Assembly (NCBI GenBank): GCA_963768975.1
Contig: CAVYKB010000012.1
Span: 259,326 to 323,325, forward strand
From: CADCTB01 sp963768975
GTDB taxonomy: Bacteria; Actinomycetota; Acidimicrobiia; Acidimicrobiales; AC-14
Length of the DNA: 64,000 nucleotides
Reading direction: 5' to 3'
The position numbers and the translations under genes were made by a program. Positions 1 to 9,026 of the stretch are shown in pieces (the first letter of the stretch is position 1; the number at the start of each line of letters is the position of its first letter). A model generated the notes under the pieces. It saw only the letters and a program-made list of their open reading frames with translations, was not told the DNA's origin and made no database searches.

Positions 1-273
1 GCCCCCATCATCTCCAACCTGGTCCAGGCCGGCCGGATGGAGGCGGTGGCCTATCCCCAAGGCAAGGTGTTCGACGCCGCCGTCCAGTTCGCCCGCACCC
101 AAGGCAGCATCCCGGCGCCCGAGACCTCCCACGCCATACGGGCCGCCGTCGACGAGGCGCTGCTGGCCAAGGAGGAGGGCGCGGAGAGGGTGATCCTGTT
201 CTCCTACTCCGGTCACGGCCTGCTCGACCTGTCCGCCTATGACGACTACCTGAACGACCGTCTGGACGGGTGA
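1..273 (+). CDS. TrpB2-type tryptophan synthase beta chain, 3' fragment
   Basis: The frame is open from the first base, so the 5' end lies outside the window and only about 90 C-terminal residues are seen. The stretch PAPETSHAIRAAVDEAL followed by a glycine-rich SYSGHGLLDL tail matches the C-terminus of the TrpB2 subgroup of PLP-dependent tryptophan synthase beta chains. TrpB2 makes tryptophan from indole and serine, often without tight coupling to TrpA. A canonical trpB lies 1.7 kb downstream, so this locus carries two beta-chain types. The subgroup call rests on a short tail and is moderately secure. Confidence 0.75.
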   Translation, partial: APIISNLVQAGRMEAVAYPQGKVFDAAVQFARTQGSIPAPETSHAIRAAVDEALLAKEEGAERVILFSYSGHGLLDLSAYDDYLNDRLDG

Positions 274-434
274 GGCGGGCGCTGGCCGGGGCGGCGCTCG
301 CCACCGGGCGCAGCGGTCCGGGCGATCGAGGCGAGGCGGTCTGGGGCTTCTACCTCGCGCTCTTGGGCGTGATCGTCATGCTCGCGAGCCCTTTGTCCTC
401 GTTCACGCTGTGGCTCTGCACCGGGAGCTGCTAG
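270..434 (+). CDS. small single-pass membrane protein, hypothetical
   Basis: A GTG codon overlaps the stop of the TrpB2 gene (GTGA) and opens a 54-codon frame. The product has a basic N-terminus (VRRALAGAALATG) and one hydrophobic segment (about residues 28-50, WGFYLALLGVIVMLASPLSS). Its stop overlaps the end of the convergent next gene by four bases. The coupling to the upstream stop and the membrane segment suggest a real gene. There is no recognised family, so confidence is low. Confidence 0.4.
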   Translation: MRRALAGAALATGRSGPGDRGEAVWGFYLALLGVIVMLASPLSSFTLWLCTGSC

Positions 435-1249
435 GGCAGCTTCAACAGGCCGGGCAGGCGGAACGCCAGCCATGGCTTGGTGCCCCACGGCAGCACCTGC
501 ATCTTCAGCACCGGGCCGGCGAGGCCGGTGCGGTGCCACGCCAGCAGCATGACGGCCCGGGGGTCGGCCCACAGGTGGCAGTCCACCCGCCGGTCCGACG
601 GATCCTCGATGACCAGCCCCCCGTCGGCGAACACAAAGTGGTACCGCCCGCCTCCCCGCACCCGGATGTCGTAGGTGGCTCGCACGCCGGCGATCTTCTC
701 GGGATTGACCGCGAAGTCCGGCCGGGCCAGTGACCGGTACATCGGGCAGATGAACCCCTCGAACGCCACCCGGGCGTCACGCTGCTCGATCCGCCAGCGC
801 CCTTCCGTGGCCTCCGCCAGGTCGAGACCGTGGACCATCGACTCGTTCAGGATGTGCCCGGCCAGGGTGATGGCCGTCACCTTGATGCCCGCCAGCCACA
901 GTCGGGGCTCGGTGCCCCGCATGCCCTGGGCGATGCGCAGGAACTCGCCGGCGGCCCGCTCGAGTCGCTCCGCCAGGGCCGAGGGTTCGCAGACCGCCTC
1001 GTCCCGCACCTTGGCCTGGGTCAGCTCGGCCAGGTCGCAGAGGTCGTCGAGCGCCACTGGCAGCTCGTTCAGCAGGTCAAGGTCGACCTCGTAGACGTGG
1101 GTGATGTGGGCCGCAAGCTGGCCGGCGGTCCACACCCCGAGCGCCGGCGCCGCGGGGTCGGGGACGGCGCGGATCAGGGTCGCGATCCGGCTAGCCATGG
1201 ACGCTACCGCCGAAAGCGCTTCAGACCAGCCGACCAGGGTCGGAGGCAT
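431..1249 (-). CDS. maleylpyruvate isomerase-type (DinB-like) mycothiol-dependent family protein
   Basis: The start is taken at the ATG giving MPPTLVGWSEAL, 37 bp from the divergent trpF start; the frame is open further upstream but that would run through trpF. The N-terminal half has the helical DinB-like pattern of the mycothiol-dependent maleylpyruvate isomerase family (W-T-AGQLAAHITHVYEVDL near residue 35, with a metal-ligand-type histidine, and GHILNESMVHGLDLA near residue 135). The C-terminal half resembles an SCP2-like or alkyl-binding domain. The family often uses mycothiol, the actinobacterial thiol. The substrate cannot be told from sequence. Confidence 0.65.
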   Translation of the reverse strand: MPPTLVGWSEALSAVASMASRIATLIRAVPDPAAPALGVWTAGQLAAHITHVYEVDLDLLNELPVALDDLCDLAELTQAKVRDEAVCEPSALAERLERAAGEFLRIAQGMRGTEPRLWLAGIKVTAITLAGHILNESMVHGLDLAEATEGRWRIEQRDARVAFEGFICPMYRSLARPDFAVNPEKIAGVRATYDIRVRGGGRYHFVFADGGLVIEDPSDRRVDCHLWADPRAVMLLAWHRTGLAGPVLKMQVLPWGTKPWLAFRLPGLLKLP

Positions 1250-1286
1250 GGCCGGCAATAGAACCACAAACCGGTACCGTCGGGGG

Positions 1287-1937
1287 GTGTTCGTCAAGAT
1301 TTGTGGCACGACCAGCGAGCCGGATGCGTTGCTGGCCGTGGCCATGGGCGCCGACGCGGTGGGCTTCATCTTCGCCCCCTCGCCTCGCCAGATCGCCCCG
1401 GGGATCGCGTCGGACATCGTCAAGCGGCTCCCGCCGGAGGTCATGACCGTGGGCGTCTTCCGTGATGAGGCGCCGCCCCGTGTCGTCGAGATCGTCAACA
1501 CCGTGGGCCTGCGGGCCGCCCAACTCCACGGCCACGAGACCGCCGACCAGGCCCACTGGGTGCGGGAGCGGGTGCCGTTCCTGATCCAGGTCTTCCCCGC
1601 GGGCGCCCCGGCGGTGGCGAAGGCGCCCGACTACGGGGCCGACGTGATCATGCTCGACTCGCCCCGTCCCGGCTCCGGCCAGATCTTCGACTGGACCCTC
1701 GCCGAAGTGCCCGACGGCATGCGCCTCATGCTGGCCGGCGGGCTCACGCCTCTCAACGTGGTCGAGGCCATCGCCCGGGTCCACCCCTGGGGGGTCGACG
1801 TCGTGAGCGGCGTGGAAAGGTCGCCCGGGGTGAAGGATCCGGTCAAGGTCCGGGCGTTTATCAAGGCTGCGAAGTCGACCGAAGAGCCCGAATATGAGGC
1901 GACGGCCGCCGCCCCCTTCGACCAGGATGACCTGTAG
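1287..1937 (+). CDS. trpF: phosphoribosylanthranilate isomerase
   Basis: TrpF catalyses the Amadori rearrangement of phosphoribosylanthranilate in tryptophan biosynthesis in the cytosol. The 216-residue product starts MFVKICGTTSEPDAL with the catalytic cysteine of the family's KICG motif, and continues with GFIFAPSPRQIAP and the C-terminal VDVVSGVERSPGVKD phosphate-binding loop. The GTG at 1287 is chosen because the frame upstream is not TrpF-like. Its stop is directly followed by the trpB ATG, so the two are almost certainly one transcript. Confidence 0.95.
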   Translation: MFVKICGTTSEPDALLAVAMGADAVGFIFAPSPRQIAPGIASDIVKRLPPEVMTVGVFRDEAPPRVVEIVNTVGLRAAQLHGHETADQAHWVRERVPFLIQVFPAGAPAVAKAPDYGADVIMLDSPRPGSGQIFDWTLAEVPDGMRLMLAGGLTPLNVVEAIARVHPWGVDVVSGVERSPGVKDPVKVRAFIKAAKSTEEPEYEATAAAPFDQDDL

Positions 1938-3119
<1,182 letters not shown>

Positions 3120-3173
3120 TCGCAGGGCTACTCTATGCATGCAACATACAGCGGTATAGGGGAGCTCAGGTCG

Positions 3174-3518
3174 GTGGGACACGATTTCGAGAGCGACGTC
3201 GCACATCCGAGGGCGCTGCTCGCGCCCTGCCTCCTGTTGCTCCTCGCCGAGGCCCCGGGGCACGGCTACGAGCTCATGGAACGGCTCAAGCCTCTTGGAT
3301 TCGACTGGGGTGGCCCCGGCCCCATCTACCGGGAGCTGCGCTCCCTCGAGAACTCCGGCCTGGTCGCCTCGGCCTGGTCGGCCCCCCGTGCCGGGCCCGT
3401 GCCACGCGTCTACGAGCTGACCGCCGAGGGCCGCAACTCGCTCGACCGCTGCGCCGGCAACGTGGTGGAGCTCTCCACCCTCCTCAACCAGTTCCTCGGA
3501 CGTCATCGCGCCCTCTGA
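3174..3518 (+). CDS. PadR-family transcriptional regulator
   Basis: The product is a small winged-helix protein with the PadR pattern LLLLLAEAPGHGYELMERL, PIYRELRSLENSGLV and YELTAEGR. Such proteins bind palindromic operators, often as autorepressors. I prefer the GTG at 3174, preceded by GGGGAG at good spacing; an ATG at 3135 is also in frame. The gap after trpB holds ATGCAT and TGCAAC motifs that could be an operator. The gene sits between trpB and trpA, an unusual position. A role in trp control is inferred only from location. Confidence 0.75.
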   Translation: MGHDFESDVAHPRALLAPCLLLLLAEAPGHGYELMERLKPLGFDWGGPGPIYRELRSLENSGLVASAWSAPRAGPVPRVYELTAEGRNSLDRCAGNVVELSTLLNQFLGRHRAL

Positions 3519-3530
3519 CACACTGATCGG

Positions 3531-4307
3531 GTGACCATCGAGTCGGCGCTGCGCGCCAAGCGTGACGCCGGCCGCAAGCTCCTCGTGCCTTATCTCACGG
3601 GCGGGTTGGGCGAGGACTGGGTGCAGGCGGTCGAGGCGGTCGCCGCGGCCGGCGCCGACGCCATCGAGGTCGGCCTGCCGTTCTCAGACCCGGTGATGGA
3701 CGGGCCGGTCATCCAGGAGGCGTCCCAGCAGGCGCTGGCCGCCGGCGCCACGCCAGCGTCGATCCTCGCCGCCCTGGCCAAGGCCGACGTCGACGTCCCC
3801 CTGGTGGCGATGACCTACTACAACGTCGTTTTCAGGGCCGGGCACCGCCGCTTCGCCCGGTCGCTGGTGGAGCAGGGTGTGTCGGGTGCCATCGTCCCCG
3901 ACCTGCCGCTGGTCGAGCTGGACGAGTGGAGCAGGGCCGCCGACGACGCCGGCGTGGAGACCATCCTCCTCGTCGCCCCGAACACCCCCGACGCGACCCT
4001 TGCCGAGATCTGCGCCCGGAGCCACGGCTGGATCTACGGCGTGGCGGTCATGGGGGTCACCGGGGAGCGGTCGACGCTGGCATCGACAGCCAGCACCCTC
4101 GGCCGCCGGCTCAAGGCCGCCACCGACAAGCCGGTCCTCCTCGGCGTCGGCCTCGGGACGCCGGCCCAGGCCGCGGAGGCGGCTGCCGATGCGGACGGCG
4201 TGATCGTCGGCTCCGCCCTGGTCCGCCGGCTGCTCGATGGCGCCGGCCCCGACGGCGCTGCCGCGTTCGTCGCCGAGCTGCGGGCTGGCCTCGACACCCG
4301 GACGTAA
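3531..4307 (+). CDS. trpA: tryptophan synthase alpha chain
   Basis: TrpA cleaves indole-3-glycerol phosphate to indole and glyceraldehyde 3-phosphate and passes indole to TrpB. The 258-residue protein shows the TIM-barrel signature GADAIEVGLPFSDPVMDGP, containing the catalytic glutamate (residue 46) and aspartate (residue 57). The phosphate-binding GVGLGTPAQA and GVIVGSALVRRL also lie in their usual places near the C-terminus. It starts at a GTG 12 bp after the PadR gene, so trpF, trpB, padR and trpA probably share one transcript. Confidence 0.95.
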   Translation: MTIESALRAKRDAGRKLLVPYLTGGLGEDWVQAVEAVAAAGADAIEVGLPFSDPVMDGPVIQEASQQALAAGATPASILAALAKADVDVPLVAMTYYNVVFRAGHRRFARSLVEQGVSGAIVPDLPLVELDEWSRAADDAGVETILLVAPNTPDATLAEICARSHGWIYGVAVMGVTGERSTLASTASTLGRRLKAATDKPVLLGVGLGTPAQAAEAAADADGVIVGSALVRRLLDGAGPDGAAAFVAELRAGLDTRT

Positions 4308-4338
4308 CCTTTCCGCCGCCTCCGGGTCAAAGAGTGCA

Positions 4339-5238
4339 GTGGCCGTTGCAGCACTGTTCCCCGGGCAGGGAACGCAGACCCCGCGCATGGGCGAGCCCTG
4401 GCGCGCCACACCGGCGTGGGAAGTGGTGGAAAGGGCTGAGAGCGCGCTGAACCAGCCCCTCGCTTATCTGCTGCTCGACGCCTCCGGCGAGGACCTAAGC
4501 CGCACCCGCGACGCCCAGTTGGCCGTGCTCTTGGCGTCCCTGCTGGCCTGGGAGGCAGTACGGGATCGGATCGAGGCGCCCGTCGCCTTCGCCGGCCACT
4601 CCCTCGGCCAGATCACCGCCCTCATCGCCTCCGGCGCCCTGAGCCTCGAGGACGGCGTGCGCTTGGCCGTCGCCCGGGCCGACGCCACCCAGGCCGCAGC
4701 CGATGCCACTCCCGGCCGCATGGCCGCCCTGATCGGCGCCGACATCGACACCGCAGAGAAGGCCTGCACCGACGCCGAGGCGTGGGTGGCCAACGACAAC
4801 GCCCCAGGACAGGTCGTCATCGGCGGCACCGCCGAGGGGGTCGAGGCCGCCAGCGCCCGCGCCGGCGACCTCGGCGTGCGCCGGGTCGTCGCCCTCAACG
4901 TGGGCGCCGCGTTCCACACGCCGCTGATGCAGGCCGCGGCCGATGCACTGGTGCCCGTCCTGGCCGCTACCCCGTTCGGGATGCCCTCGGCGCCGGTCGT
5001 CTGCAACACAGACGCCCGGCCCCACGCCGGCGCCGGCGGCTGGCCCGAGCGGCTCCGTGAACATCTGATTTCGCCCGTCCGGTGGCGCTCCACGGTGGAG
5101 ACACTGGTCGAGATGGGTAGTGGCACATTCGTAGAGGTCGGCCCCGGCAAAGTGCTCGCCGGCCTCGCCAAGCGCACCGTCGGCGCCGCAGTGACCCTGC
5201 GCAGCGTCACGGTGCCCGCCGATGCGGAGGACGCATAG
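4339..5238 (+). CDS. fabD: malonyl-CoA:ACP transacylase
   Basis: FabD loads malonyl groups onto acyl carrier protein for fatty acid elongation. The GTG at 4339 gives VAVAALFPGQGTQTPRMG, the family's N-terminus. The nucleophile serine lies in GHSLGQ (residue 88), and the later catalytic histidine in GAAFHTPLM. The frame is open for another 34 codons upstream but those residues are not FabD-like and overlap trpA. This is the first gene of a fatty acid synthesis operon that runs to fabI. Confidence 0.93.
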   Translation: MAVAALFPGQGTQTPRMGEPWRATPAWEVVERAESALNQPLAYLLLDASGEDLSRTRDAQLAVLLASLLAWEAVRDRIEAPVAFAGHSLGQITALIASGALSLEDGVRLAVARADATQAAADATPGRMAALIGADIDTAEKACTDAEAWVANDNAPGQVVIGGTAEGVEAASARAGDLGVRRVVALNVGAAFHTPLMQAAADALVPVLAATPFGMPSAPVVCNTDARPHAGAGGWPERLREHLISPVRWRSTVETLVEMGSGTFVEVGPGKVLAGLAKRTVGAAVTLRSVTVPADAEDA

Positions 5239-5511
5239 ATGGAAACCGGAACGATCCACGGCGAGACCCTGGCGGTCCCGGAACGGGTCATCGTGGCGCC
5301 GGCACACGGCACCTTCCGCCCGGTGGAGGACGGCGGCCTGGCGTCGGAGCTCCCGGTCGAGGAGGAGCAGGTCATCGGCTTCGTGGAGGGCAAGGGCCAC
5401 TCCACGCCGGTGCGCTCGCCCTTCGGCGGCAAGCTCATGGGGCTCCTGGCCCACGCCGGCGAGCGGGTCCGTGAGGGTCAGCCCGTCGCCTGGCTACGCT
5501 GCGCGCATTGA
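5239..5511 (+). CDS. biotinyl/lipoyl-like domain protein without the biotinylation motif
   Basis: The 90-residue product folds by pattern as a single biotinyl/lipoyl-like domain: IVAPAHGTFRPV, then a hairpin segment, then SPFGGKLMGLLAHAGERVREGQPVAWLR. In biotin carboxyl carrier proteins the tip carries a conserved E-A-M-K-M. Here the aligned residues are E-G-K-G-H, so the lysine is shifted and the methionines are absent. Its place directly after fabD and upstream of a carboxyltransferase gene suggests a link with acyl-CoA carboxylation. Whether it is biotinylated is doubtful. Confidence 0.7.
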   Translation: METGTIHGETLAVPERVIVAPAHGTFRPVEDGGLASELPVEEEQVIGFVEGKGHSTPVRSPFGGKLMGLLAHAGERVREGQPVAWLRCAH

Positions 5512-5542
5512 CGGCCATCGCGCGCCGCGCAGAAAGCGAACA

Positions 5543-6529
5543 TTGAGCGCGCTGAAGGTAGCCATCGCCGGCGTGGGGATGGCGGTCCCGGAGCGCCGGG
5601 TCACCAACTTCGATCTGGCCCGGACGGTCGACACCAGCGACGAGTGGATCACCGAGCGCACGGGCATCAAGGAGCGCCGGGTCGCGGGCGAGGGTGAGAC
5701 CACCGCCAGCCTGGCCATCGAGGCCGGCCTGGGCGCCATCAAGGACGCCGGCCTCGACGCTGCCGATATCAGCTTGTGCATCGTCGCCACCTGCACCTCC
5801 GAGCAGCCCATCCCGCCCACCAGCTCCTTCGTGCAGGAGGGTCTCGGCCTGCGCTGCGGTGCGTTCGACATCGACGCCGCGTGCTCGGGCTTCGTCTACG
5901 CCATGGTCGCCGGCGCTTCCATGGTCGCCACCGGTGCGTGCGGGCCGGTCCTGGTCATCGGAGCCGAGACGCTCACCCGCGTCGTCGACCCCCTCGACCG
6001 GTCGACGGTGATCCTCTTCGGCGACGGCGCCGGCGCCGTCGTGCTGACCGCCAGCGACGAGCCGGGCCTGCTGGCCTGGGACCTCGGCTGCGACGGTTCC
6101 CTCACCGGCCTGCTCGGCATCCCTGCCGGCGGTAGCCGCATGCCGACCTCGGCGGAGACCCTCGCCGGCGGCGAGCACTGGCTCAAGATGGATGGCCGCG
6201 AGGTCTTCCGCCGCGCGGTGCGGGTCATCGTCGACTCCGCCCGGATCACGCTGGACCAGGCTGGCATGACTGCGGACGACATCGCGTTGTTCGTGCCCCA
6301 CCAGGCCAACGTCCGCATCATCGACTCGGCTGCCAACAAGCTGGGCCTGCCGCCGGAGCGCTGCTTCGTCAATATCGACCGCTACGGCAACACGTCTGCC
6401 GCGTCGGTGCCCATCGCCCTGGCCGAGGCGGCCGAGGCCGGGCGACTGAGCCCCGGGGACGTCGTGCTCCTGTCCGGCTTCGGCGCCGGCATGTCGTGGG
6501 CCAGCGCGATCGTCCGCTGGAGCCGGTAA
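5543..6529 (+). CDS. fabH: 3-oxoacyl-ACP synthase III
   Basis: FabH starts fatty acid synthesis by condensing an acyl-CoA with malonyl-ACP. The TTG at 5543, preceded by AGAAAG, gives LSALKVAIAGVGMAVPERRV, the usual FabH N-terminus, and a 328-residue protein. The catalytic triad is visible: cysteine in FDIDAACSGF (residue 114), histidine in FVPHQANVR and asparagine in RYGNTSAAS. No ATG or GTG fits this N-terminus, so the rare TTG start is preferred. It follows the biotinyl-like gene in the fab operon. Confidence 0.93.
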   Translation: MSALKVAIAGVGMAVPERRVTNFDLARTVDTSDEWITERTGIKERRVAGEGETTASLAIEAGLGAIKDAGLDAADISLCIVATCTSEQPIPPTSSFVQEGLGLRCGAFDIDAACSGFVYAMVAGASMVATGACGPVLVIGAETLTRVVDPLDRSTVILFGDGAGAVVLTASDEPGLLAWDLGCDGSLTGLLGIPAGGSRMPTSAETLAGGEHWLKMDGREVFRRAVRVIVDSARITLDQAGMTADDIALFVPHQANVRIIDSAANKLGLPPERCFVNIDRYGNTSAASVPIALAEAAEAGRLSPGDVVLLSGFGAGMSWASAIVRWSR

Positions 6530-6534
6530 TGCTT

Positions 6535-6685
6535 CGACCTCACTCGCTCGCTGCGCTCGCTCCGTTCGGTCGAGGTGATCGTGCTCCGGCCGGCCCGCAA
6601 AGCGGGCCCGGCCTCCGCCGTCCTTCTTTGCCGGCAGCCGCCGGGGCCGCCTGCGGCGGCGGGCGCGGCCGCCAGCGAGGTCATT
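6535..6685. repeat. intergenic GC-rich repeat, copy A
   Basis: The gap between fabH and fabG holds no gene. It shares an ordered core with the gap at 10405-10560: TCG-GCTCCGGCCG, then a short inverted repeat, then CGGCCTCCGCCGT, then GCCG-CAGCCG. It contains palindromic stretches such as CCGGCCCGCAAAGCGGGCCCGG. The two copies sit in the same operon in the same orientation. They may be a dispersed intergenic element or RNA processing hairpins. Confidence 0.55.
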
Positions 6686-6690
6686 GCTAG

Positions 6691-7434
6691 GTGGGCGGGC
6701 GCATAGCCCTCGTCACTGGCGGCTCGAAGGGGATCGGCCGCGCCGTTGCCGTCGCCCTCGCCGGGTCTGGCCACCGGGTGGCCGTCGGCTGCTCGTCGGA
6801 CAAGGCCGGCGCCGACGACACCTGCGCCGCTATCGAGGCCCTCGGCGCCGAGGCACTGGCCTTCCAGGCCGACGTCGCCGACCCCGGCCAGGTCGACGCC
6901 GCCTTCAGCCAGGTGGAGGCCACCTGGGGCAAGGTCGAGGTGGTGGTGGCCAACGCCGGCATCACCGCCGACGGACTGGCGCTGCGGATGACCGACGACC
7001 AGTGGGCCCGTGTGTTGCGCACCAACCTCGACGGTGCTTTCCACACCTTGCGCCGGGCCATGCCCGGCATGGTGCGGGCCCGATGGGGCCGGATGATCGC
7101 CATGAGCTCGGTCGTCGCCCTCACCGGAGCCGCCGGCCAGGCCAACTATGCAGCGGCCAAGGCCGGCCTCGTCGGCCTCAGCCGGGCGTTGGCCCGCGAG
7201 CTGGGCGGCCGGGGCATCACTGTCAACGTGGTCGCTCCCGGGCCGATCAGCACGGCGATGACCGACGCGGTCAGCGATGCCCGCAAGACCGAGATGACCG
7301 CGGCCGTGCCGCTCGGGCGGTTCGGCACGCCCGAGGAGGTCGCCGCCGTAGTGGCGTTTCTGGCCTCCGACGCGGCAGGCTATGTGACTGGGTCTGTGAT
7401 CCCCGTCGATGGCGGGCTGGGGATGGGCCATTGA
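6691..7434 (+). CDS. fabG: 3-oxoacyl-ACP reductase
   Basis: FabG is an NADPH-dependent short-chain dehydrogenase that reduces 3-oxoacyl-ACP. The 247-residue protein has the nucleotide-binding TGGSKGIGRA at the N-terminus, NAG at the end of strand 4 (VVVANAGIT), the catalytic serine in MSSVVALTG, and the YxxxK pair in NYAAAKAGL. The end VTGSVIPVDGGLGM is typical. The start is a GTG. It lies in the fab operon between fabH and the acyl carrier protein gene. Confidence 0.92.
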   Translation: MGGRIALVTGGSKGIGRAVAVALAGSGHRVAVGCSSDKAGADDTCAAIEALGAEALAFQADVADPGQVDAAFSQVEATWGKVEVVVANAGITADGLALRMTDDQWARVLRTNLDGAFHTLRRAMPGMVRARWGRMIAMSSVVALTGAAGQANYAAAKAGLVGLSRALARELGGRGITVNVVAPGPISTAMTDAVSDARKTEMTAAVPLGRFGTPEEVAAVVAFLASDAAGYVTGSVIPVDGGLGMGH

Positions 7435-7475
7435 TTTCGACTGAGCAAGCTCTAACAGTGGGAGGCCATACGCAC

Positions 7476-7736
7476 ATGGACCGCGACGGAATTCTCGAGA
7501 TGCTGACCGACGCCGCGGTCGAGGTCATGGACGTCGACCGTGATGCCGTCACCCCCGAGGCCCGCTTCGTGGAGGACCTGAACGGCGACAGCCTGAGCGT
7601 CCTGGAGATCCTCGAGATCCTCCAGGAGAAGCTCGACGTCGACCTGCCCACCGAGTCCTTCGACGGCGTGGGCACCGTCGGCCAGGCCGCCGACGTGATC
7701 ACGGGGATCGTTTCGGAGAAAGCTGCGGCCGGATGA
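7476..7736 (+). CDS. acpP: acyl carrier protein
   Basis: This is an 86-residue acyl carrier protein that holds growing fatty acids on a phosphopantetheine arm. The attachment serine is residue 39 in DLNGDSLSVLEIL, a slight change from the usual DSL followed by D or V. The ATG at 7476 is chosen because GTGGGAGG precedes it at good distance; GTG at 7458 is also in frame. The stop overlaps the fabF start (ATGA), so the pair is translationally coupled. Confidence 0.93.
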   Translation: MDRDGILEMLTDAAVEVMDVDRDAVTPEARFVEDLNGDSLSVLEILEILQEKLDVDLPTESFDGVGTVGQAADVITGIVSEKAAAG

Positions 7737-8965
7737 GTCGCGTGAGAGTCGCCATCACTGGCCTGGGGGTCAAGACGCCGGCGGGCTGCGAGCTAGGCAC
7801 GTTCTGGGAGGCGCTGCTCGCTGGGCGCTCGACCGCCGCCCCCATCCAGCGCGTCGATCCGGCGGCGCTACCGGTGCGCTTCGCCTGTGAGGTCACCGAG
7901 TTCGACCCCGCCACCTACTTCGACTCCAAGGAGACCCGCCGCACCGACCGGGTGGCCCAGCTGGCCTTCGGCGCCGCCGCCGACGCCCTGGCCGACGCGG
8001 GCGAGACCGGCGCCGATCCCGCCCGCTGCGGTGTCGTCGCCGCGGCTGGTGTCGGTGGCCTCATCACCCAGGAGGAGCAGGAGTACAACCTGTTCTCCCG
8101 TGGGCCGTCACGGGTGAGCCCGATGCTGGTCCCCATGATGATGCCCAATGCCGCCGCCGCCCTGGTCGGCCTCAAACTGGGCTGGACCGGGCCCAACTTC
8201 TGCATCGCCACCGCCTGCGCCGGCGGCTCCCACGCCATCGGCGAGGCCGCTCGCCTCATCCGGGAGGGCTCGGCCGACGTGGTACTCGGCGGCGGCTCGG
8301 AGGCCTGCGTCACGCCCATTGCCATCGCCGCCTTTGCCCGCATGGGCGCCCTGAGCACCCGAAACGACGAGCCCGCGCTGGCATCACGGCCCTTCGACGT
8401 GGACCGCGACGGCTTCGTCATGGGCGAGGGCGCCGGCTTCGTGGTGCTGGAGAGCTGGGACAGGGCCGTCGCGCGCGGCGCCCACATCTACGGCGAGGTC
8501 GCCGGCTACGGCCGCAACTCCGACGCGTACCACGTCACCGCCCCCGCGCCCGGCGGGGCCGGCGCCGCCCACTGCATGCGCCTGGCCCTGGCCGACGCCG
8601 GCCTCGAGCCCGCCGACATCGGCCACGTCAACGCCCACGGCACGTCCACCGACCTCAACGACGCGGCCGAGGCCGAGGCCGTGGTCAAGGTCTTCGGCGA
8701 GCACGCCCTGCCCATCTGGTCCGCCAAGGGCTCGATCGGCCACCTCATCGCCGCCGCCGGCGCGGTCGAGGCGGTCGCCGCCATGCTGTCCATGCGCGAC
8801 GGGCTCATCCCTCCGACGGCCAACCACGACCGGGCCGAGCCCGAGCTGGCGGTCGACGTGGTGGCCGGCGAGCCCCGCAAGCGGGCCGCGGCTCCCGTGG
8901 TGTCCAACTCCTTCGGCTTCGGCGGGCATAACGCTTCTCTGGTCCTGACGCCCAACACCCAGTGA
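7733..8965 (+). CDS. fabF: 3-oxoacyl-ACP synthase II
   Basis: FabF elongates acyl-ACP by condensation with malonyl-ACP. The 410-residue protein shows the nucleophile cysteine in CIATACAGGSHA (residue 162), the first active-site histidine in VNAHGTSTDLND and the second in GSIGHLIAAAGAVEA. The C-terminal SNSFGFGGHNASLV is also typical. Its ATG overlaps the stop of the acyl carrier protein gene. It is part of the fab operon. Confidence 0.95.
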   Translation: MSRVRVAITGLGVKTPAGCELGTFWEALLAGRSTAAPIQRVDPAALPVRFACEVTEFDPATYFDSKETRRTDRVAQLAFGAAADALADAGETGADPARCGVVAAAGVGGLITQEEQEYNLFSRGPSRVSPMLVPMMMPNAAAALVGLKLGWTGPNFCIATACAGGSHAIGEAARLIREGSADVVLGGGSEACVTPIAIAAFARMGALSTRNDEPALASRPFDVDRDGFVMGEGAGFVVLESWDRAVARGAHIYGEVAGYGRNSDAYHVTAPAPGGAGAAHCMRLALADAGLEPADIGHVNAHGTSTDLNDAAEAEAVVKVFGEHALPIWSAKGSIGHLIAAAGAVEAVAAMLSMRDGLIPPTANHDRAEPELAVDVVAGEPRKRAAAPVVSNSFGFGGHNASLVLTPNTQ

Positions 8966-9026
8966 CCGGCCCGGGAGGCCGGTCCTGCCAGCGCCACCGG
9001 CCTGCCGTAGGAACGGAGGCGGGCCG

